This document shows, piece by piece, positions 23,388-30,791 of a stretch of 30,791 nt of DNA. The stretch spans positions 1 through 30,791 of the forward strand of contig CAIYOB010001372.1 in NCBI GenBank assembly GCA_903927685.1, given 5' to 3'. This DNA is from an uncultured Planctomycetaceae bacterium (GTDB lineage: Bacteria; Planctomycetota; Planctomycetia; Pirellulales; Pirellulaceae). The number at the start of each line of letters is the position of its first letter. The stretch's first letter is position 1. Both the position numbers and the translations under genes were made by a program. The notes beneath the pieces are model-generated. The model was not told the origin of the DNA. It searched no databases and saw nothing but the letters and a program-made list of their open reading frames with translations.

Positions 23388-23740
23388 TCAGTTGTCGACG
23401 GGCGCGTCGTCAAGTCTGCGCAGTTGCCGACGTTCCGGCGAGCGCATGCCCGAGGCCGCTGGAAAACGTACGGCTCCTCCCGCCAGATCGAGCCCTGCCG
23501 GCGATGGCCCGGCCGGCCCTGAATGTCCCGCGGCCAAGGCCACGCCCGGAAATGCCAGCCGCCCATCCGTCTTGCGGCACGATGACCGTCGGCCGACGGG
23601 GCGACGGACGCCCGCTCGCGGGCCCGCTGCAACCGTGCGGACGAAACCCAGGCACCCGTCCTCGATTTCGATCCCCAAGGGCCGAGCCATTAGACCAAGA
23701 ACCTACTCAAGTGAAAGTTAAATGTCAGGACCTGACCCCA
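23388..23740 (-). mobile_element. Probable relic of a REP-associated transposase (RAYT) with its REP sequence
   Basis: On the minus strand an ATG at 23690 opens a peptide beginning MARPLGIEIEDG, very like the conserved MARPLRIE start of REP-associated tyrosine transposases (IS200/Y1 family). The match ends after about 12 residues, and the rest of the frame (to 23388) has no HUH motif, so it is not a functional gene. Just upstream lies GTCAGG-A-CCTGAC (23724-23736) inside a segment reading TTTGGGGTCAGGTCCTGACA on the minus strand, a palindrome I associate with such elements. Sequence between 23372 and 23640 is otherwise featureless. The assignment rests on a short match. Confidence 0.35.
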
Positions 23741-23746
23741 AATTCC

Positions 23747-25372
23747 CTAAAGGCCGATGTCGACAGGGCCGGTGTTGGGCTGCTTCCGGCCGGGTGTGCT
23801 GCGTCCCTCGGCGACCAGACGCTCCAGCAGGGCCGTCAATTCGCGGACTTGGGCGGGCTCGCGGTCCTGCAGATTGTGCTGTTCCCCGAGATCGTCGGCC
23901 AGGTTGTACAGCTGCACGCGCGGCAGGCCCGCCGTCTGCTTGTTGCCGGGCCGCGGGGCGCTCCAGCCGCCGGAGTCCGGGCAGAGGGCCAGTTTCCACG
24001 GCCCGCGGCGGATGGCGAACGAGCCGTTGATGGAATGCGAGACCAAGTGGTCACGGCCTCCTGCGACGCCCCGCAACGCGGGCAGAAAGCTGATGCTGTC
24101 CTCGCCCGCCTCGTCCGGCAGCGCGACGCCAAGGACTTCGGCGACGGTGGCCAGGACGTCGACCAGGCAGACCAGTTGCCGGCTCTCGGCGCCAGCGGCG
24201 ACATGTCCCGGCCAGCGGACGACGAACGGGACGCGATGGCCGCCTTCGAAGATGTCCGCCTTGTGGCCCCGCAAGGGGCCGCTGGGATGATGGCCAAATG
24301 CCTCCAATTCCTCGAACTTGGCCTGCGGTGAGCAGCCGTTGTCGCTGGTCAGGAACACCAGTGTATTGGCCGCCAGCTGCCGACGGTCGAGCGTGGCGAG
24401 GACCTGGCCGATGGCGTCATCGGTCTGCATCACGAAATCGGCGTAGGGGTTCATGCCGCTCTGGCCCTGCCAGGGAACGGTTGGCAAGATCGGCGTATGC
24501 GGCGAAGCCAGCGGCAGGTACAGGAAGAACGGCTTGCCCGCCTGGGCATCCGCGGCGCAGCGGTCGATGAACTCGCACGACTTGCGGGCCAGCGTGGGCA
24601 GCACATCAGCGGCCTCGAAGCCCGGCGCGGCAGGTCCGGTGCGCGTCTTGCCACCCTGCTCGCGGCCAAGCATCATCAGGAAGTCCCGGTCCTCGGTCGG
24701 CAAGGCCGTCACTCGCTCGTTCTCGATGAACGTGTACGGCACCATGTCCAACGACGCGGCGATACCGAAGTACTCAGCGAACCCGACGCTGTTCGGCCCG
24801 TTGGCGATCGGCTGGGCGTAGTCCACGTTGAACACCTGCGCCCGCGGCTCGATGTTCAGTTCCGAGACCTCCGTCCCGGGCTTGACGGCCCAGTCCATGC
24901 CGAGGTGCCACTTGCCGAAGCACGCGGTGCGATAGCCTTGTCCCTGGAGCAGGGACGCCACGGTCATGCGTCCAGGTTCGATCAGTCGTGGGCTGAGGCC
25001 GCCCAGCACGCCCCGCTTGAGTTTCGACCGCCAGTTGTAGCGTCCCGTCAACAGGCCGTAGCGGGTCGGCGAGCAGACGGACGAACTGGTGTGCGCGTCG
25101 GTGAACCGCATCCCGTGGGCGGCCAGCCGATCGATGTGCGGAGTCGGGATCTTGCCGCCGTAGCACTGCACGTCCGCATAGCCGAGGTCGTCGGCCAGGA
25201 TCAGGACGATATTGGGCGCCCCGGGCGAATCATCCGAAACGCCCTCCCGGGCCGAACCGATGGCCAAGACCAAGGCGGCCGCAGCCAGCACGAGTGGCGT
25301 TCGTCGGCGTCGCAGGGGACGAGGTGTACCGAGATCAGATGCGTAGCCAACTGCGCAGGATCGGCAAGTCAT
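23747..25372 (-). CDS. Type I sulfatase (formylglycine-dependent), exported
   Basis: 541 residues from ATG 25372, with GAGG spaced 7 bases upstream. A basic stretch (RPLRRRRTP) and hydrophobic helix at about 26-41 form the signal peptide. The catalytic CSPTR motif is at 100-104 (SSSVCSPTRYGLLTGRY); C100 is the residue converted to formylglycine. Metal and active-site positions also stand out: D61/D62 (ILADDLGYADV), GKWHLG at 153-158, H292 (SPHTPI) and D344/N345 (LTSDNGCS). It belongs to the arylsulfatase A-like group. Planctomycetes use large sets of these enzymes to desulfate algal and animal polysaccharides in the periplasm or outside. A maturase is not encoded in the window. The upstream site at 25432-25460 is a likely promoter. 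Confidence 0.95.
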   Translation of the reverse strand: MTCRSCAVGYASDLGTPRPLRRRRTPLVLAAAALVLAIGSAREGVSDDSPGAPNIVLILADDLGYADVQCYGGKIPTPHIDRLAAHGMRFTDAHTSSSVCSPTRYGLLTGRYNWRSKLKRGVLGGLSPRLIEPGRMTVASLLQGQGYRTACFGKWHLGMDWAVKPGTEVSELNIEPRAQVFNVDYAQPIANGPNSVGFAEYFGIAASLDMVPYTFIENERVTALPTEDRDFLMMLGREQGGKTRTGPAAPGFEAADVLPTLARKSCEFIDRCAADAQAGKPFFLYLPLASPHTPILPTVPWQGQSGMNPYADFVMQTDDAIGQVLATLDRRQLAANTLVFLTSDNGCSPQAKFEELEAFGHHPSGPLRGHKADIFEGGHRVPFVVRWPGHVAAGAESRQLVCLVDVLATVAEVLGVALPDEAGEDSISFLPALRGVAGGRDHLVSHSINGSFAIRRGPWKLALCPDSGGWSAPRPGNKQTAGLPRVQLYNLADDLGEQHNLQDREPAQVRELTALLERLVAEGRSTPGRKQPNTGPVDIGL

Positions 25373-25431
25373 GATGGGGCCTCGATCAGGAAGGTCACGA
25401 GCGTTCGCTCAGACAGCAAACTCCGGGTGCC

Positions 25432-25460
25432 AGTATCGCACTTTTCGCGCAAGCGGGCAA
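25432..25460 (-). promoter_or_regulatory. Promoter-like site for the sulfatase gene
   Basis: On the minus strand TTGCCC (25455-25460), a 17-base spacer, and GATACT (25432-25437), each matching 4 of 6 consensus positions. Transcription would start near 25425, about 52 bases before the ATG. Confidence 0.4.
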
Positions 25461-25525
25461 CTTGCGACGGTCGTGGGCTGTGTCGGGCGTGCGTTGCGAC
25501 TCTGACGCCTGATTTCGCCGGCGGT

Positions 25526-27007
25526 TTACACCAAGACGGCGCGTTCGAGGAGCATCCGGATCACGGGCAGGGCCACCGCTACGGTCTGGTCCAGGTTGGC
25601 GCCCAGCCGCTGGCTTAAGTCTTCGACAAGTTCCCGCAAGGTGTGGCTGCCGTCGCAGCCGGCCAACAGGCGGGCGACGTTGGCGTGGATTGCCAAGGGA
25701 TACCGGAGCCCGCCGGTCTTCTTCACCCGGACGTGCTCTAGCGTCAGCCCGTCGGCCGTCATCTGATACTCCTGCTCGAGGCGGATTCCCGGTGCCCAGC
25801 GCAGCCGCCGGTTCCAGAAATCCCCGATCCGTGCGGGATCGCTCAACGCCGTGCGCCACTCGAAGAACTGCAATAACTCGTCGCCGCACGGCCCGACGAT
25901 TTGGCACGGCGGATCGTCGATCTGGATCCAACCGGTCCCGCCGGCCGACCGTCGGAGCGTGATCAGCAGGTAGCTGACGGCTTCGATCCCCTCCCGCTCG
26001 AGATACTCCGTCCAGACCCGGTAGCGTTGGCCTGCCAGCGCTTGATCCTTCGTCTCCGTTCCAAGGATCCAGTTCATTGCATAGTCGGAAGCGTCCTCCG
26101 TCCGTTCGACCAGGACCAGAACTTCACAGCCAAGCCCGTCGAACCAGGCTTCCAGGTCCGCCTTCCAAGAGCGGCCCGTCTGGTGCGTTACATTGGCTGT
26201 GCACTGCAGGAAACCGCCCGGCTCGAGATGCTCGACGGCAGCGGCGATCAGGCGGCGGCAGAATTCATCGCCGCGCTGTCCGCTGTCGCGGAACAGATAA
26301 CGGCGGGTGGGGCTGATGACGAACGGGGGATTGCAGACAATCCACTGGAATTTCCGGTCCGCCACGGGGTCGAAGAGATCGCCGGCCAGGCACTGGACGT
26401 TTTCAATCTGATTCAGCCGGGCATTCAACTGCGTAAACGCAAGCGCCCGCGGATTGGTGTCCGTCGCCACCACGGTCCCGGCATCCGCCGCGGCCGCCAG
26501 CGCCAGCATGCCCGATCCCGTCCCCAGGTCCAGCATTCGCGCGCAAGGCCGGTGGAGCATGGCGTGAGCCAGTTGCACCGTCAGCGGCCCCGGCGGCACG
26601 ACGAAGTCCTCGGCCGGCGCCGTCGGCTGGCGCCAGGGCAGATCGACCGCCATCAACAACCCGCACACCGGCCAGATCTGAACCTGCGGCGAGACTTGAT
26701 CCTCACCGTCCGGCGGAGCGAGCAAGTGCGCCCGCACCCACAGCTCCAGGGGCATGGGATGCAAGGCCCGGCGAACGGCAGACTGGGGAACCGGCAGGCC
26801 CAGGAAGAGCAGCCGGACCAGCGCGTCCAACGGTGTCAGGGCACGCGTCCTCTGCACGATGCGCGGCACGTCTGACGACGGCATCGTCAGGATCTGCTCG
26901 CGGCCCAGCGTCCGGGCGATCCCCGCCTCGCTGTAGCCGACGCGCTGCAGGAGTTCGCGTGCTTGTCCGTAATGGGCGGCCTCGGAAAATCCGAACATCG
27001 CTGGCAT
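25526..27007 (-). CDS. SAM-dependent methyltransferase with NPPF motif and extra N- and C-terminal domains
   Basis: 493 residues, about twice the length of PrmC/HemK. A class I methyltransferase core lies at about 130-330: SAM-binding DLGTGSG at 160-166, acidic turn ATDTNPRA at 181-188, and NPPF at 226-229, the signature of enzymes that methylate Gln amides or nucleobase amino groups. An N-terminal helical domain (about 1-120, starting FGFSEAAHYGQARELLQRVG) and a C-terminal region (about 350-493, containing a winged-helix-like end) flank it. A similar layout is found in long HemK-like proteins of actinobacteria. The substrate is not predictable. The start may be ATG 27007 or 26998; neither has a strong ribosome binding site. 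It begins 27 bases after the large exported protein's stop, so the two are probably co-transcribed. Confidence 0.85.
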   Translation of the reverse strand: MPAMFGFSEAAHYGQARELLQRVGYSEAGIARTLGREQILTMPSSDVPRIVQRTRALTPLDALVRLLFLGLPVPQSAVRRALHPMPLELWVRAHLLAPPDGEDQVSPQVQIWPVCGLLMAVDLPWRQPTAPAEDFVVPPGPLTVQLAHAMLHRPCARMLDLGTGSGMLALAAAADAGTVVATDTNPRALAFTQLNARLNQIENVQCLAGDLFDPVADRKFQWIVCNPPFVISPTRRYLFRDSGQRGDEFCRRLIAAAVEHLEPGGFLQCTANVTHQTGRSWKADLEAWFDGLGCEVLVLVERTEDASDYAMNWILGTETKDQALAGQRYRVWTEYLEREGIEAVSYLLITLRRSAGGTGWIQIDDPPCQIVGPCGDELLQFFEWRTALSDPARIGDFWNRRLRWAPGIRLEQEYQMTADGLTLEHVRVKKTGGLRYPLAIHANVARLLAGCDGSHTLRELVEDLSQRLGANLDQTVAVALPVIRMLLERAVLV

Positions 27008-27034
27008 CCAGGCTTGCTGCGCGCCGGCCTCGGG

Positions 27035-29509
27035 TCAGAGTGTCGGCGTCAGCCGGCTTAACGGACCGAAGTGGTGATTGACCATCAGGCGGAACTCGCC
27101 GTCAAAGGGTTGCTCGCTGCCGATGTCCAGAGGAACGGCGTAGCCGCAGGTTACGAACGTCTTTTCCCGCACGGCCAGATGGCACCCCAGCGTCAGATCG
27201 AGGGCGTTGATTTCGATGTCATCGATGCGCCCCGCGCCGCTATTGGCCGTCACTGCCCAGGGTCCCAGCACGACCGAATCGGGGTCCTGCAGCGAGCGCG
27301 TCCAATGCAGTTCCGCCGTCCAGGCCAGTCCTGTCAGGGTCTGCTGCCGGCATGAATTCCGCAGGGCCCAATAGCCGATCCCCCAGTCTAAGGTCAGCAG
27401 ACTGACGTCGTTCAGGCGGCCCACTTCGGACAGGCCCCCGAGATTGCGGTTGACCAGAACGGCATTGCCCACGGAAGCGACGTCATACTGCAGGAACCCT
27501 TGCGAGAACAGGCGATCGTTGGGCGTCCACAACGCGCCCAAGAACGGTCCCAGGTGGACGGCGTCGTTCTGCAGCACCAGCAGCGGCGTCCCGTCCTCCA
27601 GCAGCACGCGACTGTCATCCGCGGTGGGCAGGCCGAGTTGGAGTCCGCCGGAAAATGCCCAGCTGTCCGTCTGGTGCAACAGGGTTTTCCAGGTCAGCGC
27701 CAAGTTGCCAAACTCGCCGGAGCCTTCGTTGGCGGGCAGGCCCTGCACGAACGTGCTGTCCACGGTCGACGCCAGCGGCGCCTTCAGCTCGAAGGACATC
27801 ATGCCATCCAGCAACGTCTTCTCCAGCCCCAACGTCAGACGATTGACGTTGACGCCGCCGGGCGCCAGCGGCACGTTGTCGAAATAGCCGTAGTCGAAGA
27901 TCAAGCGGTCGCGGGGCATGGGACTGGTGTTGTCCGCGATTTTCATTCGTCCCACGCCTCCACCCGTCCCAGGACTCGGGACGGCCAGCAGGTACTGCAT
28001 GGCGAACTGCGACGTGTACAGCTCATTCGTGCCCTGGCCCTCGGTCGTGAACCCGCCCAACAACTCGCCTCCTGCGGGAACGGATTTCAGCGGTGGGCCG
28101 CCCAGCGCGCCGGACGCGTCATTGACGGCCTGAATCGGATACGGCCCCCCGCCGTTGGGTCCCGAATTATGGTAGGCGACCCGGGGCGAGTTTGTCTCGA
28201 GCGGCAAGACGGTGTAGAACGAACCATCCTGGGTGAAGTCGCCGACCAGATTCTCGAAGACGAAGGAGCGGACAATGGTCACTTGACTGGCGGACCCTCC
28301 GAAGAAGTCGCCGATCATGTAGGGCGCGGCCGATTGCGGACCGGCCGCCGCACCAAAGGTCCCTGCCAGATCGGTCTCCGCTAGTCCCGCCAACTCCTCC
28401 GGCGGCGCCGTATCCGGCAAGCCGTCCTCGGCGGCGCTTGGCTCGCTCGGCTCCGCAGCCTCTGGGGCAACGTCCGTCTCGGGCTTCTGCTGGGAGGCCG
28501 CCCCCGGTCGTTGGGGCTGGCAGGAGGAAGCCGGTCGTTTCGGCCGGCTGACGGCGATGGCCGCGACGTCGCTCGAACGACTCTCATGGCTCCCGGCGAA
28601 AGGGGCGGCGCGTTCGCCCGCCGGCCCCCCTTGCGATGACGCGGAGTCGGAGAGGTTCCGTCCGTCGGGTCTTGAATCACTGACGCTGATCGTCGGCGCT
28701 GTCCGGGAGGTGGATTCGCCGGCACCGGACTCCGGCCGATCCTGCGCGGGAGCCGCCTCCGGGACCGGCAACTCCCGCTCCTCCTCCGGAACCAGCGGTT
28801 CTGCGGGCGCGATCATCTCGCAAGCATTCAGCGCTCCTGCGGCGGCAGCCCGCACACGCGTCGAAGGCTCCTTCCAGCAGTCCTGATCATCCACGCCGCT
28901 GGCTAAATCGGCCAGCTTCTTCCGCACCTCGGGATCGCAGCACGAGCTGGAATTGCACACCGAACAGGGATTGCCGGCCGCTCGGCAGAAGGCCAGGGCC
29001 GCCTCGTAGCGGACCTCCTCGGTGCAATCGTCCAGCGCCGCCAGCAGCGCCGGTTTGACCTGGGGATAGCAGCCGCAGCCGATGGTGCTCAGATAGCGAA
29101 TCGCCTTGATCTTCTGCGGAGCCAGATCCACTTCGGTCTTGATTTCCGCCGCTGCCTTGATCGCCGGGTTGGGTGATTCCAGATTGGCAGGGTCTGCCAA
29201 CGGCACCAGCGGAGGCTTCTTCTTCAGAAGTTCGCACTTGGGACATCCGCAGGGACACAGCGGGCCGAACAGATGCTTGAGGCAGGCATGGCCCCCTTGC
29301 AGGGCCTGCTTCTCGGCCTTCTTTTCCTGGTGAACCGCGAGGTGCTTCTTGTACTTGTCGACGCCCTGCTTGACTCCCAGAAAGCTCCAGAGCGTCGGCG
29401 GCGCCGATGCCGCTGTTGGCGCCGCTGGAGGCTCGGCCGCAGACGCCGCGACGCAGGCCCAGAGCATCGGCAACCCCACCGCCCAACTGACTGTGAAACG
29501 AGATCTCAT
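27035..29509 (-). CDS. Exported protein with Cys-rich/HEAT-like N-terminus and beta-rich C-terminal domain
   Basis: 824 residues from ATG 29509, preceded by AGGGGGG. A signal peptide ends near residue 25 (VAASAA/EPP). Then: a basic helix, a dense Cys cluster (HACLKHLFGPLCPCGCPKC at about 74-92), a HEAT-like repeat pair at about 130-230 with five further Cys (GCGCYP; NPCSVCNSSSCC), a disordered Ser/Pro/Ala/Glu linker at about 235-385, and a 440-residue C-terminal domain rich in alternating strands (SFVFENLVGDFTQ, LIFDYGYFDNV, LTLGLEKTLLDG, MSFELKAPL, FSGGLQLGLPT). That last part ends FRLMVNHHFGPLSRL and looks like an outer-membrane beta-barrel. I recognise the type from planctomycetes but know no function. 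The Cys clusters could bind metal or form disulfides outside the cytoplasm. Confidence 0.85.
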   Translation of the reverse strand: MRSRFTVSWAVGLPMLWACVAASAAEPPAAPTAASAPPTLWSFLGVKQGVDKYKKHLAVHQEKKAEKQALQGGHACLKHLFGPLCPCGCPKCELLKKKPPLVPLADPANLESPNPAIKAAAEIKTEVDLAPQKIKAIRYLSTIGCGCYPQVKPALLAALDDCTEEVRYEAALAFCRAAGNPCSVCNSSSCCDPEVRKKLADLASGVDDQDCWKEPSTRVRAAAAGALNACEMIAPAEPLVPEEERELPVPEAAPAQDRPESGAGESTSRTAPTISVSDSRPDGRNLSDSASSQGGPAGERAAPFAGSHESRSSDVAAIAVSRPKRPASSCQPQRPGAASQQKPETDVAPEAAEPSEPSAAEDGLPDTAPPEELAGLAETDLAGTFGAAAGPQSAAPYMIGDFFGGSASQVTIVRSFVFENLVGDFTQDGSFYTVLPLETNSPRVAYHNSGPNGGGPYPIQAVNDASGALGGPPLKSVPAGGELLGGFTTEGQGTNELYTSQFAMQYLLAVPSPGTGGGVGRMKIADNTSPMPRDRLIFDYGYFDNVPLAPGGVNVNRLTLGLEKTLLDGMMSFELKAPLASTVDSTFVQGLPANEGSGEFGNLALTWKTLLHQTDSWAFSGGLQLGLPTADDSRVLLEDGTPLLVLQNDAVHLGPFLGALWTPNDRLFSQGFLQYDVASVGNAVLVNRNLGGLSEVGRLNDVSLLTLDWGIGYWALRNSCRQQTLTGLAWTAELHWTRSLQDPDSVVLGPWAVTANSGAGRIDDIEINALDLTLGCHLAVREKTFVTCGYAVPLDIGSEQPFDGEFRLMVNHHFGPLSRLTPTL

Positions 29510-29609
29510 CCCTAAGTCCCCCCTGCAAGTGACGAGCATCGGCACGTAGGTTTCTTCGTCCCCGCACGGGGCCACCTTGAGTAAGGGGGGGTAATAAATC
29601 GGGCTAGCA

Positions 29610-29624
29610 CCGCGCTCTGCGCGG
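29610..29624 (-). terminator. Hairpin after the TPR gene
   Basis: CCGCGC and GCGCGG form a 6-bp stem around a 3-base loop, 72 bases past the TPR stop. On the minus strand the sequence continues TGCTAGCCCGATTTATTA, only weakly T-rich. It is flanked by two direct copies of GGGCTAG (29601-29607, 29629-29635). It would separate the TPR gene from the large exported protein. Confidence 0.4.
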
Positions 29625-29696
29625 CAGTGGGCTAGATGGGAAGCATGGCTAAACAGTTGATGGTCTGGGATGCAATGCTAGCGGCAACGCGATGGA

Positions 29697-30791
29697 CTAA
29701 GACGCATCCGACCAATACTTCTTTCCCGCCCGGTAATGCTCCAGCCGCGACTCGTATTGGCTGCGACTGGAATCATCGGGAGCCAGGCGAACCGCCTCTT
29801 GTTCCCAGCGAACGGCTTTTTCAAACTCGCCCACTTCGGCGTACGCGGCGGCCAGGGAATCCAGACATGCGGCGTCGTTCCCTCCGGACGCCGTACAGGC
29901 CCGCTGGGCCAGCGTGACGGCGTGCGGTCCGCGGCGGATTTCGGGCAGGGGACAAGTCGCCAGCAACATCGCCGCGGCCCGCAGGGACGCCAGATCCGCG
30001 GGCTGCGCCCGGACGGCATCCAGCAAGTCGGCGATCTGCCGCTCGTACTGGGCTGCGGATTTCTTGCCCTGTGCCTCGTGGCATTCCGCCAGGATCCGGT
30101 AATCGTCCGCCGCCTGGTCTGGCTCCCGGAGTCCGATCGCCTGCGAAAAATCCGCGGCGGCCTGATCCAAGCGGTCCAGGGCCATGACGGCGGAGCCGCG
30201 AAACAGGTACGCGTCGGCCAGCGGAAAGTCGGCTTGCTGGTGCGAGCCCAGTTCAATCGACTTGCTGAAGTCGGTCACCGCCTCCTCCAGTCGTTCTTGA
30301 CGCAGCAGCCCGTCCGCCCGATAGAAATAGGCGGCGGCGTACTGGGGATCCAACTGAATCGCTTGGCTGAAATCACGCTGGGCATCCTCGTACTGGCCCA
30401 GTTCCAGACAAGCCCGGCCGCGGGTGACGTGGTCGACGGCAGCCGGCTCGAGCGCAATGGCTTTCGAAAAGGCTTCGACGGCCTGATCGGGCTGGTCTTT
30501 CCGAAACCACGCGCTGCCCAAGCGGCTGAAGATCCGCGCATCGCCGGGGTTCTCCACCGCAGCCCGCTGCAGGGCGGCGACCGCCTCGTCGTAACGTCCC
30601 TCCGTCAGGTCAGCGGTTCCCTGCGTCAGATGCGGTTCCGCCCGCTCCGCGGGGCTCGGCTCCGGCGGCCGCGGGACCGGCGGCTGGGGAGGCGGCTTGT
30701 CGAGCACCGGCGGGACCGCGACCACGGGAGCCGGTTCCCCAACGCCGTCACGCCCGCGAGGCGGTTGGGGCGTCGGCGGGTGACTGGGCCA
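29697..30791 (-). CDS. TPR-repeat protein, 5' end beyond the window
   Basis: The frame is open to the right edge (364 codons visible), so the start is missing; an internal GTG at 30725 is not needed. The first 50 visible residues are Pro-rich (PPVLDKPPPQPPVPRPPEPS). Then follow five to six tetratricopeptide repeats (for example YDEAVAALQRAAVENPGDAR, QAVEAFSKAIALEPAA, YEDAQRDFSQAIQLDPQYAA, LEEAVTDFSKSIELG). The C-terminal block, CPLPEIRRGPHAVTLAQRAC through LDSLAAAYAEVGEFEKAV, is one I associate with planctomycete TPR proteins, often at the end of serine/threonine kinases or membrane scaffolds. The missing N-terminus could carry a kinase or anchor. The role is protein-protein interaction; the partner is unknown. 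Confidence 0.9.
   Translation of the reverse strand, partial: WPSHPPTPQPPRGRDGVGEPAPVVAVPPVLDKPPPQPPVPRPPEPSPAERAEPHLTQGTADLTEGRYDEAVAALQRAAVENPGDARIFSRLGSAWFRKDQPDQAVEAFSKAIALEPAAVDHVTRGRACLELGQYEDAQRDFSQAIQLDPQYAAAYFYRADGLLRQERLEEAVTDFSKSIELGSHQQADFPLADAYLFRGSAVMALDRLDQAAADFSQAIGLREPDQAADDYRILAECHEAQGKKSAAQYERQIADLLDAVRAQPADLASLRAAAMLLATCPLPEIRRGPHAVTLAQRACTASGGNDAACLDSLAAAYAEVGEFEKAVRWEQEAVRLAPDDSSRSQYESRLEHYRAGKKYWSDAS

Noticed and set aside
23660..23718. tRNA-like words (GGTCTAATGG on the minus strand)
   Set aside because: No acceptor stem, no T-arm consensus and no anticodon arm can be folded; the sequence is better explained as the start of a RAYT relic.

Overview
The window looks like a stretch of chromosome from a GC-rich planctomycete. 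The evidence is two DUF1559 proteins (one with a classic prepilin-type leader), a GYF-domain membrane protein, a 'putative ABC exporter' permease, a type I sulfatase, a TPR protein with a planctomycete-type C-terminal block, and several paralogous POT and MFS carriers. I see no rRNA, tRNA, CRISPR array, intact insertion sequence or prophage. Assignments come from reading translated motifs only; no database search was possible.

Layout. 1-86: probable tail of a gene entering from the left. 134-2470 (minus): an unrecognised soluble protein followed by a GYF/transmembrane/C-terminal-domain protein. 2471-3551: about 1 kb with no convincing gene but a strong hairpin. 3552-8951 and on to 10285 (plus): a membrane-anchored M28 peptidase, an ECF sigma factor cut off after region 2, an ABC exporter ATPase/permease pair, a creatininase-family amidohydrolase and an ACS-type MFS carrier, the last three junctions being tight. 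10249-11505 (minus): a Tat-exported protein of unknown function, tail to tail with the carrier. 11970-15891 (plus): a VOC protein and two POT-type transporters separated by a long AT-containing inverted repeat. 15946-16350 (plus): a small Cys-rich protein whose stop codon overlaps that of a convergent lipoprotein/DUF1559 pair (16347-17784, minus).

18292-21772 (plus) is the most interesting block: a compact radical SAM protein, a fused two-domain ECF ATPase, EcfT and a small polytopic protein that fits an ECF substrate-binding S component. All four are coupled by 1-base gaps or start/stop overlaps, behind a leader with direct and inverted repeats. It reads as a dedicated micronutrient or cofactor-precursor uptake system with its own radical enzyme; the substrate cannot be named from sequence.

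22310-23371 (plus) is a DUF1559-like protein with ordinary membrane segments instead of a prepilin leader, possibly made from a leaderless mRNA. 23388-23740 holds a probable REP/RAYT remnant. The right end is all minus strand: a sulfatase with its own promoter-like site, an extended N-methyltransferase-like protein, a large exported Cys-rich/HEAT/beta-rich protein just upstream of it, and a TPR protein running off the window edge.
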